DNA of 33,541 bases from CAZQCI01 sp964592255 (GTDB lineage: Bacteria > UBA10199 > SBBF01): the NCBI GenBank assembly GCA_964592255.1, contig CAZQCI010000013.1:1-33541 (forward strand), given 5' to 3'. A program made the position numbers and the translations under genes. The first letter of the stretch is position 1, and each line of letters starts with the position of its first letter. This document shows, piece after piece, positions 25,245-33,089 of the stretch. The notes under the pieces were generated by a model. It searched no databases. It worked only from the letters and a program-made list of their open reading frames with translations, and had not been told where the DNA came from.

Positions 25245-25247
25245 TTA
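25245..25247 (-). other. in-frame TAA interrupting giant gene B
   Basis: The minus strand reads RWRPAGTENQ-TAA-TRLDRTDRWNGQ. Giant A reads RWRPAGTEGLRQVLDHHAEWNGQ at the same place. Stop, upstream and downstream homology are all in one frame, so it is a nonsense codon and not a frameshift; it aligns with CGG (Arg) of A. It would be codon 2249 of a 3423-codon gene. Confidence 0.85.
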
Positions 25248-28200
25248 TTGATTTTCGGTACCCGCAGGACGCCAACGCAAAGGAGCTTCCGGATCCGGAT
25301 TATAGGTAAACTCTCCTTCAAAGAGTAATGAGGAACGACTCCCTACCAATTGAATACGAATCGTTCTTGCTTCAGAAGAAAGCACGTCACCCGCTTGAAG
25401 AGGAGCATGAGCTTGAGCTGCAACAGCCATCATGCGCTCCATGGATTCTAATGTTGGATAAAGAATTTCTTGTGAAGAAAGGCTATGTAACAAGGAGTAA
25501 AGTTCCGATCCACTTACAAAAGAGGCCCGTTCAATCTCTACGGGCAGCATGAAAGGACGCCCTGGTTTTTCAAGAGGAGACTGAGGAATGTTAAGCCTTC
25601 TACTTTCAGTCAGTGCTTTAAAGTCATGCGGCACAATCGGCACAATAAGTTTTTTAACGATCATGGCCCCATTTTGCCAACAAAGACGATAATCCGTTTT
25701 TTTATCTCCATCATGGATGGATATGCGAAGACTCTCCCCTTCCTTCAAACCATTTCTTGGTAAGACATAGGACGACAATCTCCCCTGCCCTTTCCAAGCA
25801 ATGGCTTTAAACAAATATCCACCTGGAATAGGAACACCCATCCACGTCAACTCTTCAAAAGAGCCAGATTGCAAATGGCTAACTGCAGAAAAAGCACCTT
25901 CCGAAAAATGAAGCTCGACAGGACTTTCTATTATTCCAAAACCATCGATATGCGTACTCACATTACAAGAATGAGACCAACTGTCTGTGCCTGGCGAAAT
26001 AGAAAAAGGTTGGCTGATCAGATGTGTCACCTGATCTCCAGCAATATAGTCGACACTCGAAATAACAACTCGTTCTTCTTTCTTTTGCCAAACAAGACGC
26101 ATCTCTCCTTTTTCAATGGCAAGAGGAAGAGAAGAAGTATTGACTAAATTAGTCGATACTTCCGATGCGTTCGCCTGTAGAGAAAATTGAGCCGAATAGA
26201 TGCGCTTTTCCAAATAAGTTTTTGGGCGTCCTTGCCACTCCAATTCCAAAGGAGTGTTCCAACTTAAAGTTCCAGAAGGATATGTAAGAAGCCCACTTTC
26301 TCCTGCATCATTAAACCAGCGTGCCGACTGAATGACAAACTGCTCTCCCTCTTCCACCTTTAATGTCACCTCTACTCGATCCCCATCGGACAAAATATAA
26401 GTACGAGTCTCGATATAATATCCGGAAAGATGATACCGATACGCTCCTCGTAGCCCCTTGGCAGAAGAGGCTGATGTCACATCTGGCAACTCGTCTTGAG
26501 GCCCCATCGTGTCTATAGCCTCTTTGTCGTAAACACGAGAAACCTTAAAAGAATACGCACGGGAAATTTTTAAGCTGGGATCTTCCGATGTTGAAGACAC
26601 ACTGTTTTTCAAGTGAATCAAATATTCGCTTCTAGGTTTAACTCCATTAAACCATTCCCATCGTTCTGTATGCGAGGTCTTATTCCAATCCAAATCTAAA
26701 TAGGCTTCTGCGTCAACTCCCCTTGATTTTAAATTAACATTAACTGAGGAACCATCGGGGAAAACATGTTGCAGAGTTTTTAAGATATAAGGGTCGGCTT
26801 TCAAATCGGCAGCCTCTTCACTGATAGGAACCACGGGCTGCGAGCGAGTCGCACGATCTTTTAATATGGCGTTGGTTTCTGCAGCAGCTTCAATAAAGTC
26901 GATAAACACATCATCAACAGTCTCTTGATTTCGGGCAACGGTCAGATGCCAAGAACCACGAGAAAAAGAAATAGTGGCATTATAAATTTTAAGAGCGGCA
27001 ATAGCGGGTGGATCAAGGGCACGCAATTGTGCTAAATGACGCAAGTAGTCTCCCTGTCCTTTCATCTCTGGAGAGCGATCTATTCTTGCCGCAACACAAT
27101 CCAACAAAAGATGTAAAGCATCGTCACTACCACAACTCAATGTGAGAGAATCAACAAACCCAAAGGTTGGCAAAGACCCCGCTATAGAAAAATGGTCTCC
27201 TATTTTTAAATCCAGTTTATCAGAATCCAAGGCAACCGAACCAACAACATCTTGACCTTCCTTAAGCTCAAAACCTCTCCCTCTGCTTAATTGCTTACCT
27301 AAGTAATAAGTGTACGGTTTGCCTTTATAAAAAATGACCAAAGACTGACCCGGCTTCATGTCTGCGGGTAAAGTAATTTTGTAGTCGGGATCTTCCAAAC
27401 TATAAGCTTCAGAAGATTTGACTACTTCTCGCTTATGGCGAGCCTCAATGTGAATCAGAGCATTGTCTTTTTTATCAATAGGTAATGCCTCCAAAGCTTC
27501 TGCAACCGGATCAGCTTGTTGCAAATCAGCAAATTTCATTTTCTTGTCCGCCACTTCTGATGATGTGAGTAGTGCTGAATCTAGCCTAGAGATGGGAGCC
27601 CCCTCCATCTGAGATGAAGATTGATCTTGAGAGGCCAAGAGGCTTGGCCGACGTAATTGGTGACGTTTTTCTGGGGAAAGATTATTTATTATAAAAAGTT
27701 CATCTCCTTCAAAAAAACAGCGGGACTGCTCATAATTAAAACCTGTGGCAGACAATACAACGAAGAATATATCAAAAGCATGTCCGGTTTGACCCAACAT
27801 GAAATCGCATCGAATAGGATAATAATTACGTTCTGGCTGTTTAACTGGGTTGGAATAAAAATCATATTTTGCCGAACTAAAGCGCACTACACCCCCCTCA
27901 CTTTGAACATTTTTAATATGCTTGATAACAGCATCGAGCTCTTCTCCTTTTTTATGCATCCCCATCACAAGCTCGCCTGTATGGTTTAGGGTAAAAAATC
28001 CGGGGCCAACATCAGGATCGGATTCAACCAAAAGAAATTTTTTGCCATTAATAAAAAATACTCCAGCACCATCAGGCGGCAATTCTTTAAACTCCTCAAC
28101 CGTTTTAGGAATAGCTAACGAAGCCGATGATGGGGAAACCGAGTCTGGGATAGATACTGGTTGAGTAGGCTTAACCAAACCTAAAGTAATAGGATCGGCC

Positions 28201-31200
28201 TCTGCAGGAAAACTAACAGTGGCTCCAGCAAATAAATCCTGACCTGGATAGGTAAGAGCTAAATTAATTTCTAAGCCCGATAAAGGAGTCAACGCATGTG
28301 AAGGTGAATAGAGATGAGCTGGAGGAACCATCTGAGCAAAACTCTTTCCTTCCTTCATAAAAAATAAAATCGGCACAAAATCATCCGTTGAACCAGCGCG
28401 TATTTTTATGGAATCTTCTAAACTATAAAAAGAAAGTATAGACTCATTATTCGAATAAAATGCTACAAAAGCCCCAACATTATAGTAAGTGCCTTCTGGG
28501 GTCTCGCGTAAACGAACAAAAGGATAAGGTCCAGAAAGTTTTAAGGCCTCACCGCCTTGTGCACCAAGCTTCAAAACATAAGACCCGGTTACATCTAAAT
28601 CCATTTCCGCCTCGGTAGCCGCTTCAATAAAATCAATAAACACTTCATCCGGTGTGTCTTCTTGCCGCGCTACGGTCAAATTCCAAGAACCATGGGTAAA
28701 AGAAATATCTGCCTTATAAGAACCAAGAGCTAATACCACAGCCCGACCGGCATAACTCAGCCCGGCCAGACGACGTAAGCTTTCAGCGTCTTCACCTTCC
28801 ATTCTTCGTGATAATCGATACAACAAAGCACTTAACTCTACTTCCGTTTTTCCACTGAGCGTTATAGATTGAATAGGGGTATATAAAGGCAATGCGCCCT
28901 GTAAGGAAAATGAGTCTCCAATTTTTAAAGAAACCTGATTACGCACCAAAGAAAAAACACCAACCTCTTCCTCCCCTTCTAATAAAACATAGTCACTACT
29001 TCCTTCTTTTGGTGTACCTAAAATATAAGAATATGGGTTCCCTTGATACACCACCTTCACCTCAGCTCCTTCAGCAAGAAGGGCAGGCAATTGAAACTGA
29101 TAATCAGGATTGCTCGTGGAATAAAGAGCCTCTGCAGGATAAGAAACAGGTGAATCTTGAGTAACGGCTATTTTAACTTTTTTCTCTATTCTTTGCTGGG
29201 TCTTATAGGCCTTATCTAAAGGAGACTCAAACACAACCTGCCTACCTACTTGAAGATGTTGAGATGCAGAAACAGGAGCCAAAAGCCATTCCGGCCTGAG
29301 ATGCAATGGGGGGGTATCAATTAAACTAAAATCAAAAATCCTTTTTTCCCCTCCCACTTCATTTTCAAAACGGATATGTGTCCCCTTTACAGTTATATTT
29401 TTTGATTTTTTAATCACTTCAGGAGCAATAAAAGACCATTCCATTTTGGGTATGCCCAACATACATTCAGACAAAGGCTTACCGGCTGCGGGACTCAGTG
29501 TAACTTGATGTTTCCCTGCTTTAATGGCATCAAGAACTTCCTGAATAAATAAATCATTATTAAAAGCACGAATAATCAGCCCTGTTGTAATCTCTGGATG
29601 GTCGGCTGCCTTGGGTCTGGGGGCTTTAACAACCAAAGCAATAGAGTGAGGATCTGTATCACATTGAAATACCAAAACACGTACTGGCCTGGGCATCCGA
29701 AGAGAATCATCAAAATACAAGTCTAAAACCCCAGGCTCATTACCTTTTAATGCATTAAATGCGGCAACCGTCACTTCTTTAAGAGGTTGAGAAACTTCTG
29801 ACTTTAAACTAGTGCCACCTGCATTAGAAACTTGAGGTAAAATATAACGACCCATCGGACCAGACTCACCTTGCCGTATAAGACAATGATCATGCATCGA
29901 AAGAACAACCCTTCCTGGGAGCACTGTATATCGAGAAGCTAAAGGGTAAGCAGACACGCGCACAACAGAGGAAGAGGCTCCATAAAAACTGAGAGAATAA
30001 TACATCCCACTTCTCTCCAGAGTCATATCCACACTCTGCAGGGCACTTGGATCAGAGCCAAAATATTTTTTAGGATTTTTTAATCCCTCAATAAAACGAG
30101 CCTTGTCTTTTACAGAATCATCTATCGGGACAAAATATAATTGATTATTGATAAGTACCATCAACCCAAAATCTTGATTCGGTTGTAAGTTGAAACAAAT
30201 AAAATTTAAATTTCCATAACAAAAACTCCCTGGCTTACGAGATGAAACATAGTCTGTAAATTCCAGTGGTGTTTGAGGAAGACGAGACGCAGAAGAAGTG
30301 GTTAGATCAAAAAAATGAGAGGAAGGAACCCCTAATTGAGGCTGACCTTTAGCAGATTCTAAATTCAAAAAACCATCTCTAAACGTATTGCGTATCGGGG
30401 CCAAACCCATGGCATTAAAGTCTTCATTCCATTTCATTGGAGAAAACTTTACAACATAATCCATAGGAGGAACTTTTTTACCTGTTTCTGTCCAAACGAT
30501 GTGTTGGAATTGTTCTTTTGTTTGAATAGTGACACCCGAAAGTACGGAGCCCCACCCTGCTTTGCAAGCACTACAAATTTTTTCATACAAAAAAATATCA
30601 CTTTCCTGAGACGTATTATAAAAATCATAAACAAGTTGATCACCACGTACTGTCAAAAGAGCAAAGTCACAATCTCCTCGAACCAATTGTGCAGAATGCG
30701 GCACCAACAAAATAAAAGGCTCTTTTCCAATATAAAACACCCCAGGTTTTTTATGATGAACGTAATCTAAAAACTCATCCCGGGTTTGAGGGGGTTTTAG
30801 CGAAGAACCAGAATCACGTGATGCGGCCAACCTACTGGACTGACTAATCAGAGACTGACCTAAAAAAAATGGATCACTCAAAGGAGCCTGAGGCGATAAG
30901 CCCAAATAAGCAACAACATCATCCGATGGGCGAATACGTAAAACCCCTCCTTTCATATCAGGAAAAGCACTACTCTCCTCCCCTGCAGCTCTAGCCTCTG
31001 AAAATAAAGGATTAGGGACGACACGTATTTCTCCAGCCACTCTTTCTCCCAAATGAGAAGCCCGGATTAAACCAGGATTTTCTTGAGCCGGGTTCTCGAA
31101 ATCAAAAGTAGGACGATATTCTCCATGAGAATAATCCCAAAAAGCGACAACCGGATAAGGAGGGGAACTTGCTTGAAGACGTTGAAAAAAATCGTATCTA

Positions 31201-31991
31201 CGATCTGCACCCACAGGCTCAATCAATAAAAAAGGCTGATGATTTTCTAATAAAAAAGGTCCGGCTTGATAAACAGAGGGCCCATCTTTACTTTTTTGAG
31301 GCTGCCTCAGCAGAGGATAGTTATATTCATAAGGCACACCGGTCACATAAGTAAATCCAGGCGTAAGTGGAAAACGGGCCACCGCTCCCTCAAAGGGGTC
31401 TTGACCGGGATAAGTCGGTTTAAGCTCAACAACAAAGGCTTGCAGCTGATTTTTTACAAGCTTTTTAGGGCCATCAAAGTCTTCATCAAAAATAAATTGT
31501 CTTCCATGTTCTGGTTTTTTTAAAGAAAAAACAGGTTGAGCTTGATAAGTAACATCACGTCTTATTTGGATGGAATCGCTTAAGGAGTAAAAAGAAAGCC
31601 TTTGATTGGTTGGGGAGTACAAAGCCACCAAATCACCAACATTATAATAAGTCCCTTCCTGAATGGTGGCTAAACGAACAAAAGAATACGTCCGCAGGGC
31701 CGGTGCTTTTTCTTCAAAGGCAGGAACAGAGCTAGAAGGATCAGGTCGTGCCGTAGGAGACGAAGAGCGAAAATCCCTCACCGCAACGAGAGCCTGATAA
31801 CGTCTGACAATGTCCCCCAAAGAAGCGGCAAAATCCGGATCAAGAGGGGTTTCTGTATTCAAAGCAGACTGAAGCTGAGCCTGCGAGGCTCCCATATTAC
31901 CCTCTGCATACAACTGAGGGTCATTACGTTGTATTTGCTGCAACTGTACAAGTAGAGCAAGATAAGCATTCTGCAAATCTGGTGTTAGCAT
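25245..31991 (-). CDS. giant modular protein B, N-terminal part (ends at in-frame TAA), paralog of giant A
   Basis: 2248 residues from ATG 31991; no clear RBS, no signal peptide, no membrane segment. Function unknown. By eye the module order is: short helical N-terminus (1-90); a 'TYYNVGDLVALYS' module (95-175); YPGQDPFEGA (192); PG-x-F-Y modules near 399 and 569; a PGVLDL variant near 737; the ~185-residue domain (950-1130, YSTSNPDYQF..NPYSYILG..SFTHGSWNLTVAR); a second 'TYYNVGAFVAFYS' module (1155) with YPGQDLFAGA (1247); another PG-x-F-F module (1293); a second copy of the 185-residue domain (1525-1710); then the core shared with giant A from about 1740. B thus carries a block (YYNVG-YPGQD-PG module-185-residue domain) twice where A has the domain once. 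Truncation by TAA removes the last third of the core. Divergent from the tip-like operon. Confidence 0.7.
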   Translation of the reverse strand: MLTPDLQNAYLALLVQLQQIQRNDPQLYAEGNMGASQAQLQSALNTETPLDPDFAASLGDIVRRYQALVAVRDFRSSSPTARPDPSSSVPAFEEKAPALRTYSFVRLATIQEGTYYNVGDLVALYSPTNQRLSFYSLSDSIQIRRDVTYQAQPVFSLKKPEHGRQFIFDEDFDGPKKLVKNQLQAFVVELKPTYPGQDPFEGAVARFPLTPGFTYVTGVPYEYNYPLLRQPQKSKDGPSVYQAGPFLLENHQPFLLIEPVGADRRYDFFQRLQASSPPYPVVAFWDYSHGEYRPTFDFENPAQENPGLIRASHLGERVAGEIRVVPNPLFSEARAAGEESSAFPDMKGGVLRIRPSDDVVAYLGLSPQAPLSDPFFLGQSLISQSSRLAASRDSGSSLKPPQTRDEFLDYVHHKKPGVFYIGKEPFILLVPHSAQLVRGDCDFALLTVRGDQLVYDFYNTSQESDIFLYEKICSACKAGWGSVLSGVTIQTKEQFQHIVWTETGKKVPPMDYVVKFSPMKWNEDFNAMGLAPIRNTFRDGFLNLESAKGQPQLGVPSSHFFDLTTSSASRLPQTPLEFTDYVSSRKPGSFCYGNLNFICFNLQPNQDFGLMVLINNQLYFVPIDDSVKDKARFIEGLKNPKKYFGSDPSALQSVDMTLERSGMYYSLSFYGASSSVVRVSAYPLASRYTVLPGRVVLSMHDHCLIRQGESGPMGRYILPQVSNAGGTSLKSEVSQPLKEVTVAAFNALKGNEPGVLDLYFDDSLRMPRPVRVLVFQCDTDPHSIALVVKAPRPKAADHPEITTGLIIRAFNNDLFIQEVLDAIKAGKHQVTLSPAAGKPLSECMLGIPKMEWSFIAPEVIKKSKNITVKGTHIRFENEVGGEKRIFDFSLIDTPPLHLRPEWLLAPVSASQHLQVGRQVVFESPLDKAYKTQQRIEKKVKIAVTQDSPVSYPAEALYSTSNPDYQFQLPALLAEGAEVKVVYQGNPYSYILGTPKEGSSDYVLLEGEEEVGVFSLVRNQVSLKIGDSFSLQGALPLYTPIQSITLSGKTEVELSALLYRLSRRMEGEDAESLRRLAGLSYAGRAVVLALGSYKADISFTHGSWNLTVARQEDTPDEVFIDFIEAATEAEMDLDVTGSYVLKLGAQGGEALKLSGPYPFVRLRETPEGTYYNVGAFVAFYSNNESILSFYSLEDSIKIRAGSTDDFVPILFFMKEGKSFAQMVPPAHLYSPSHALTPLSGLEINLALTYPGQDLFAGATVSFPAEADPITLGLVKPTQPVSIPDSVSPSSASLAIPKTVEEFKELPPDGAGVFFINGKKFLLVESDPDVGPGFFTLNHTGELVMGMHKKGEELDAVIKHIKNVQSEGGVVRFSSAKYDFYSNPVKQPERNYYPIRCDFMLGQTGHAFDIFFVVLSATGFNYEQSRCFFEGDELFIINNLSPEKRHQLRRPSLLASQDQSSSQMEGAPISRLDSALLTSSEVADKKMKFADLQQADPVAEALEALPIDKKDNALIHIEARHKREVVKSSEAYSLEDPDYKITLPADMKPGQSLVIFYKGKPYTYYLGKQLSRGRGFELKEGQDVVGSVALDSDKLDLKIGDHFSIAGSLPTFGFVDSLTLSCGSDDALHLLLDCVAARIDRSPEMKGQGDYLRHLAQLRALDPPAIAALKIYNATISFSRGSWHLTVARNQETVDDVFIDFIEAAAETNAILKDRATRSQPVVPISEEAADLKADPYILKTLQHVFPDGSSVNVNLKSRGVDAEAYLDLDWNKTSHTERWEWFNGVKPRSEYLIHLKNSVSSTSEDPSLKISRAYSFKVSRVYDKEAIDTMGPQDELPDVTSASSAKGLRGAYRYHLSGYYIETRTYILSDGDRVEVTLKVEEGEQFVIQSARWFNDAGESGLLTYPSGTLSWNTPLELEWQGRPKTYLEKRIYSAQFSLQANASEVSTNLVNTSSLPLAIEKGEMRLVWQKKEERVVISSVDYIAGDQVTHLISQPFSISPGTDSWSHSCNVSTHIDGFGIIESPVELHFSEGAFSAVSHLQSGSFEELTWMGVPIPGGYLFKAIAWKGQGRLSSYVLPRNGLKEGESLRISIHDGDKKTDYRLCWQNGAMIVKKLIVPIVPHDFKALTESRRLNIPQSPLEKPGRPFMLPVEIERASFVSGSELYSLLHSLSSQEILYPTLESMERMMAVAAQAHAPLQAGDVLSSEARTIRIQLVGSRSSLLFEGEFTYNPDPEAPLRWRPAGTENQ

Positions 31992-32023
31992 AATAAAAAA
32001 GAGTGGTTAAAATAAGACTTCCC

Positions 32024-32050
32024 TTTATCGCCTATTCTAAAAAAGAGTTG
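32024..32050 (-). promoter_or_regulatory. conserved promoter-like block upstream of giant gene B
   Basis: Counterpart of 19424-19451. The minus strand reads GCAACTCTTTTTTAGAATAG then GCGATAAA. TAGAAT is one base from the sigma-70 -10 TATAAT. It lies 33 bases before the giant B start, against 30 for giant A. The coding starts of the two genes do not resemble each other, so this similarity is probably selected or recently duplicated. Confidence 0.45.
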
Positions 32051-32069
32051 CGTCTTCTTTTATGCACTC

Positions 32070-32088
32070 AACCGTCCGAAAATCAAAC
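32070..32088. promoter_or_regulatory. shared 19-bp operator-like element between giant B and the tip-like operon
   Basis: AACCGTCCGAAAATCAAAC, 18 of 19 identical to 19472-19490. The dyad arms here are weaker (four of six pair). It is followed by a second inverted repeat, CCCAG (32089-32093) and CTGGG (32103-32107) with nine bases between. Both lie 115-150 bases before the putative sigma-54 start point, a plausible activator-site distance. Confidence 0.5.
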
Positions 32089-32193
32089 CCCAGCGCTAGC
32101 CTCTGGGCTGTGATCTTTAAACCTACACTTCCATCATTTTATTAAGCTACTGTTTTTAATCAGATTATTTAACTTTTCTAGTAATTTAATAAG

Positions 32194-32211
32194 TTGGCAC
32201 AGTCTTTGAGA
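32194..32211 (+). promoter_or_regulatory. sigma-54-like -24/-12 promoter of the tip-like operon
   Basis: TTGGCACAGTCTTTGAGA has a perfect TTGGCAC -24 box, then ten bases from GG (32196-32197) to GA (32208-32209), where GC is the rule. One mismatch in the -12 element. The start point would be near 32221, only about three bases before the ATG at 32224. Either the first gene is nearly leaderless, its real start is further in, or the site is not used. The rest of 31992-32223 holds no gene. Confidence 0.4.
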
Positions 32212-32223
32212 TAGCCACTGTTC

Positions 32224-32508
32224 ATGAACTCTTCCCTCTCACATCAAGACATCAGCAAAGAGACTTTGGACCTACTTGAAAAAGAACAGCAGGAGTTCAA
32301 CAACCATTGGGTTTGGAAAGAACTCAATTGCACGCCGGATGATTTTTTCAAGGCGCTCAACCGGCATGTTCAAACCCTCAACGTGCCTCCCCAAGAATGG
32401 AAGCAAGCGTATGATCACGCTAAGGAATCGTCGCGTGTTCGTTCGGCGGAACGCAGGGCATCCTACAAACCTGCCAGTCTTAGAATTATCGGCGCATTAC
32501 GGGTTTAA
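32224..32508 (+). CDS. small T3SS-adjacent protein, unknown
   Basis: 94-residue charged, mostly helical protein with no signal peptide and no membrane segment. It contains KETLDLLEKEQQEFNNHWVW, then TPDDFFKALNRHVQTLNVPP and a basic end (ESSRVRSAERRAS). I do not recognise it. Size and helicity would suit a T3SS chaperone, needle or regulator, but no motif decides. It ends 18 bases before the next gene, which has a strong RBS, so the two are probably in one operon. The ATG at 32224 has no RBS and falls close to the predicted sigma-54 start point. An internal TTG after AAAGAG (about codon 15) is another possible start. Confidence 0.5.
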   Translation: MNSSLSHQDISKETLDLLEKEQQEFNNHWVWKELNCTPDDFFKALNRHVQTLNVPPQEWKQAYDHAKESSRVRSAERRASYKPASLRIIGALRV

Positions 32509-32526
32509 TTTTAATAAGGAGAAACC

Positions 32527-33072
32527 ATGTACACCACTTATGTTGAAAACACTTCCGTCGGCAAAGTAAGGCTATCCGATACCCCTGGCGGAATAAAAGA
32601 AACCGATTTGGAACAAACCGTCGGCATATCACTGATTGCGGATTTTAACGCGCAATTAAGTCAACTGTCGTCATCGATGCAGGAGCAGTTAGAAACTAAA
32701 AATTCATTACGTAGCGACATCGGCACCCTGCAAGCCTATAGCAGCCGGACTACGGTCAAAAATAGCAATGGAGATGACGCCGTTATTGTCACGGCATCCG
32801 AAAAAGATGCGTTAATCAACGCCGGCTACACGGGGCTTTCTTTCGAAGAAAAAACAGATGGCACTGGCTATGCTTTATCTAAAAGCAGCCTCACTTCCTG
32901 TATTTCCATCAAACAAGAAGAATTAGCCGGCATTAACAGCAATAGCGAGTTATCCATGCTGCAAATTCAATCATTAGTTGATCAAAGAAAAAACGCACTC
33001 ATGCTTCTATCCAATTTACTGGCCAGTAAAAACGAAAGTTTGGCGGGAATTATCCGTAACTTAAAAAATTAA
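32527..33072 (+). CDS. candidate T3SS needle-tip / hydrophilic translocator protein (SctA, LcrV-like layout)
   Basis: 181-residue protein with AAGGAG five bases before its ATG. No Sec signal and no hydrophobic membrane segment. It has an N-terminal coiled coil (FNAQLSQLSSSMQEQL..LRSDIGTLQ, about 38-75), a middle strand-rich part (DDAVIVTASEKDALINAGYT) and a long C-terminal helix (ELSMLQIQSLVDQRKNALML..NLLASKNESLAGIIRNLK). Two helices bracketing a small mixed domain, with a C-terminal helix reaching the very end, is the layout of LcrV/PcrV/IpaD tip proteins and of EspA-type filament proteins. The identification rests on layout and neighbourhood (sctV), not a signature. The next gene is a paralog: both share D-x-x-Q-L-x-x-L, D-I-x-x-L-Q and a V-x-(L/V)-T-x-x-E block in the same order. 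Confidence 0.4.
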   Translation: MYTTYVENTSVGKVRLSDTPGGIKETDLEQTVGISLIADFNAQLSQLSSSMQEQLETKNSLRSDIGTLQAYSSRTTVKNSNGDDAVIVTASEKDALINAGYTGLSFEEKTDGTGYALSKSSLTSCISIKQEELAGINSNSELSMLQIQSLVDQRKNALMLLSNLLASKNESLAGIIRNLKN

Positions 33073-33089
33073 AATCGAAAGGAATGATT

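Noticed and set aside
25184..25247. Reading the TAA in giant gene B as a recoded (selenocysteine or pyrrolysine) codon
   Set aside because: Those use TGA and TAG; no such structure is visible, and the paralog has an ordinary Arg codon at the aligned place.
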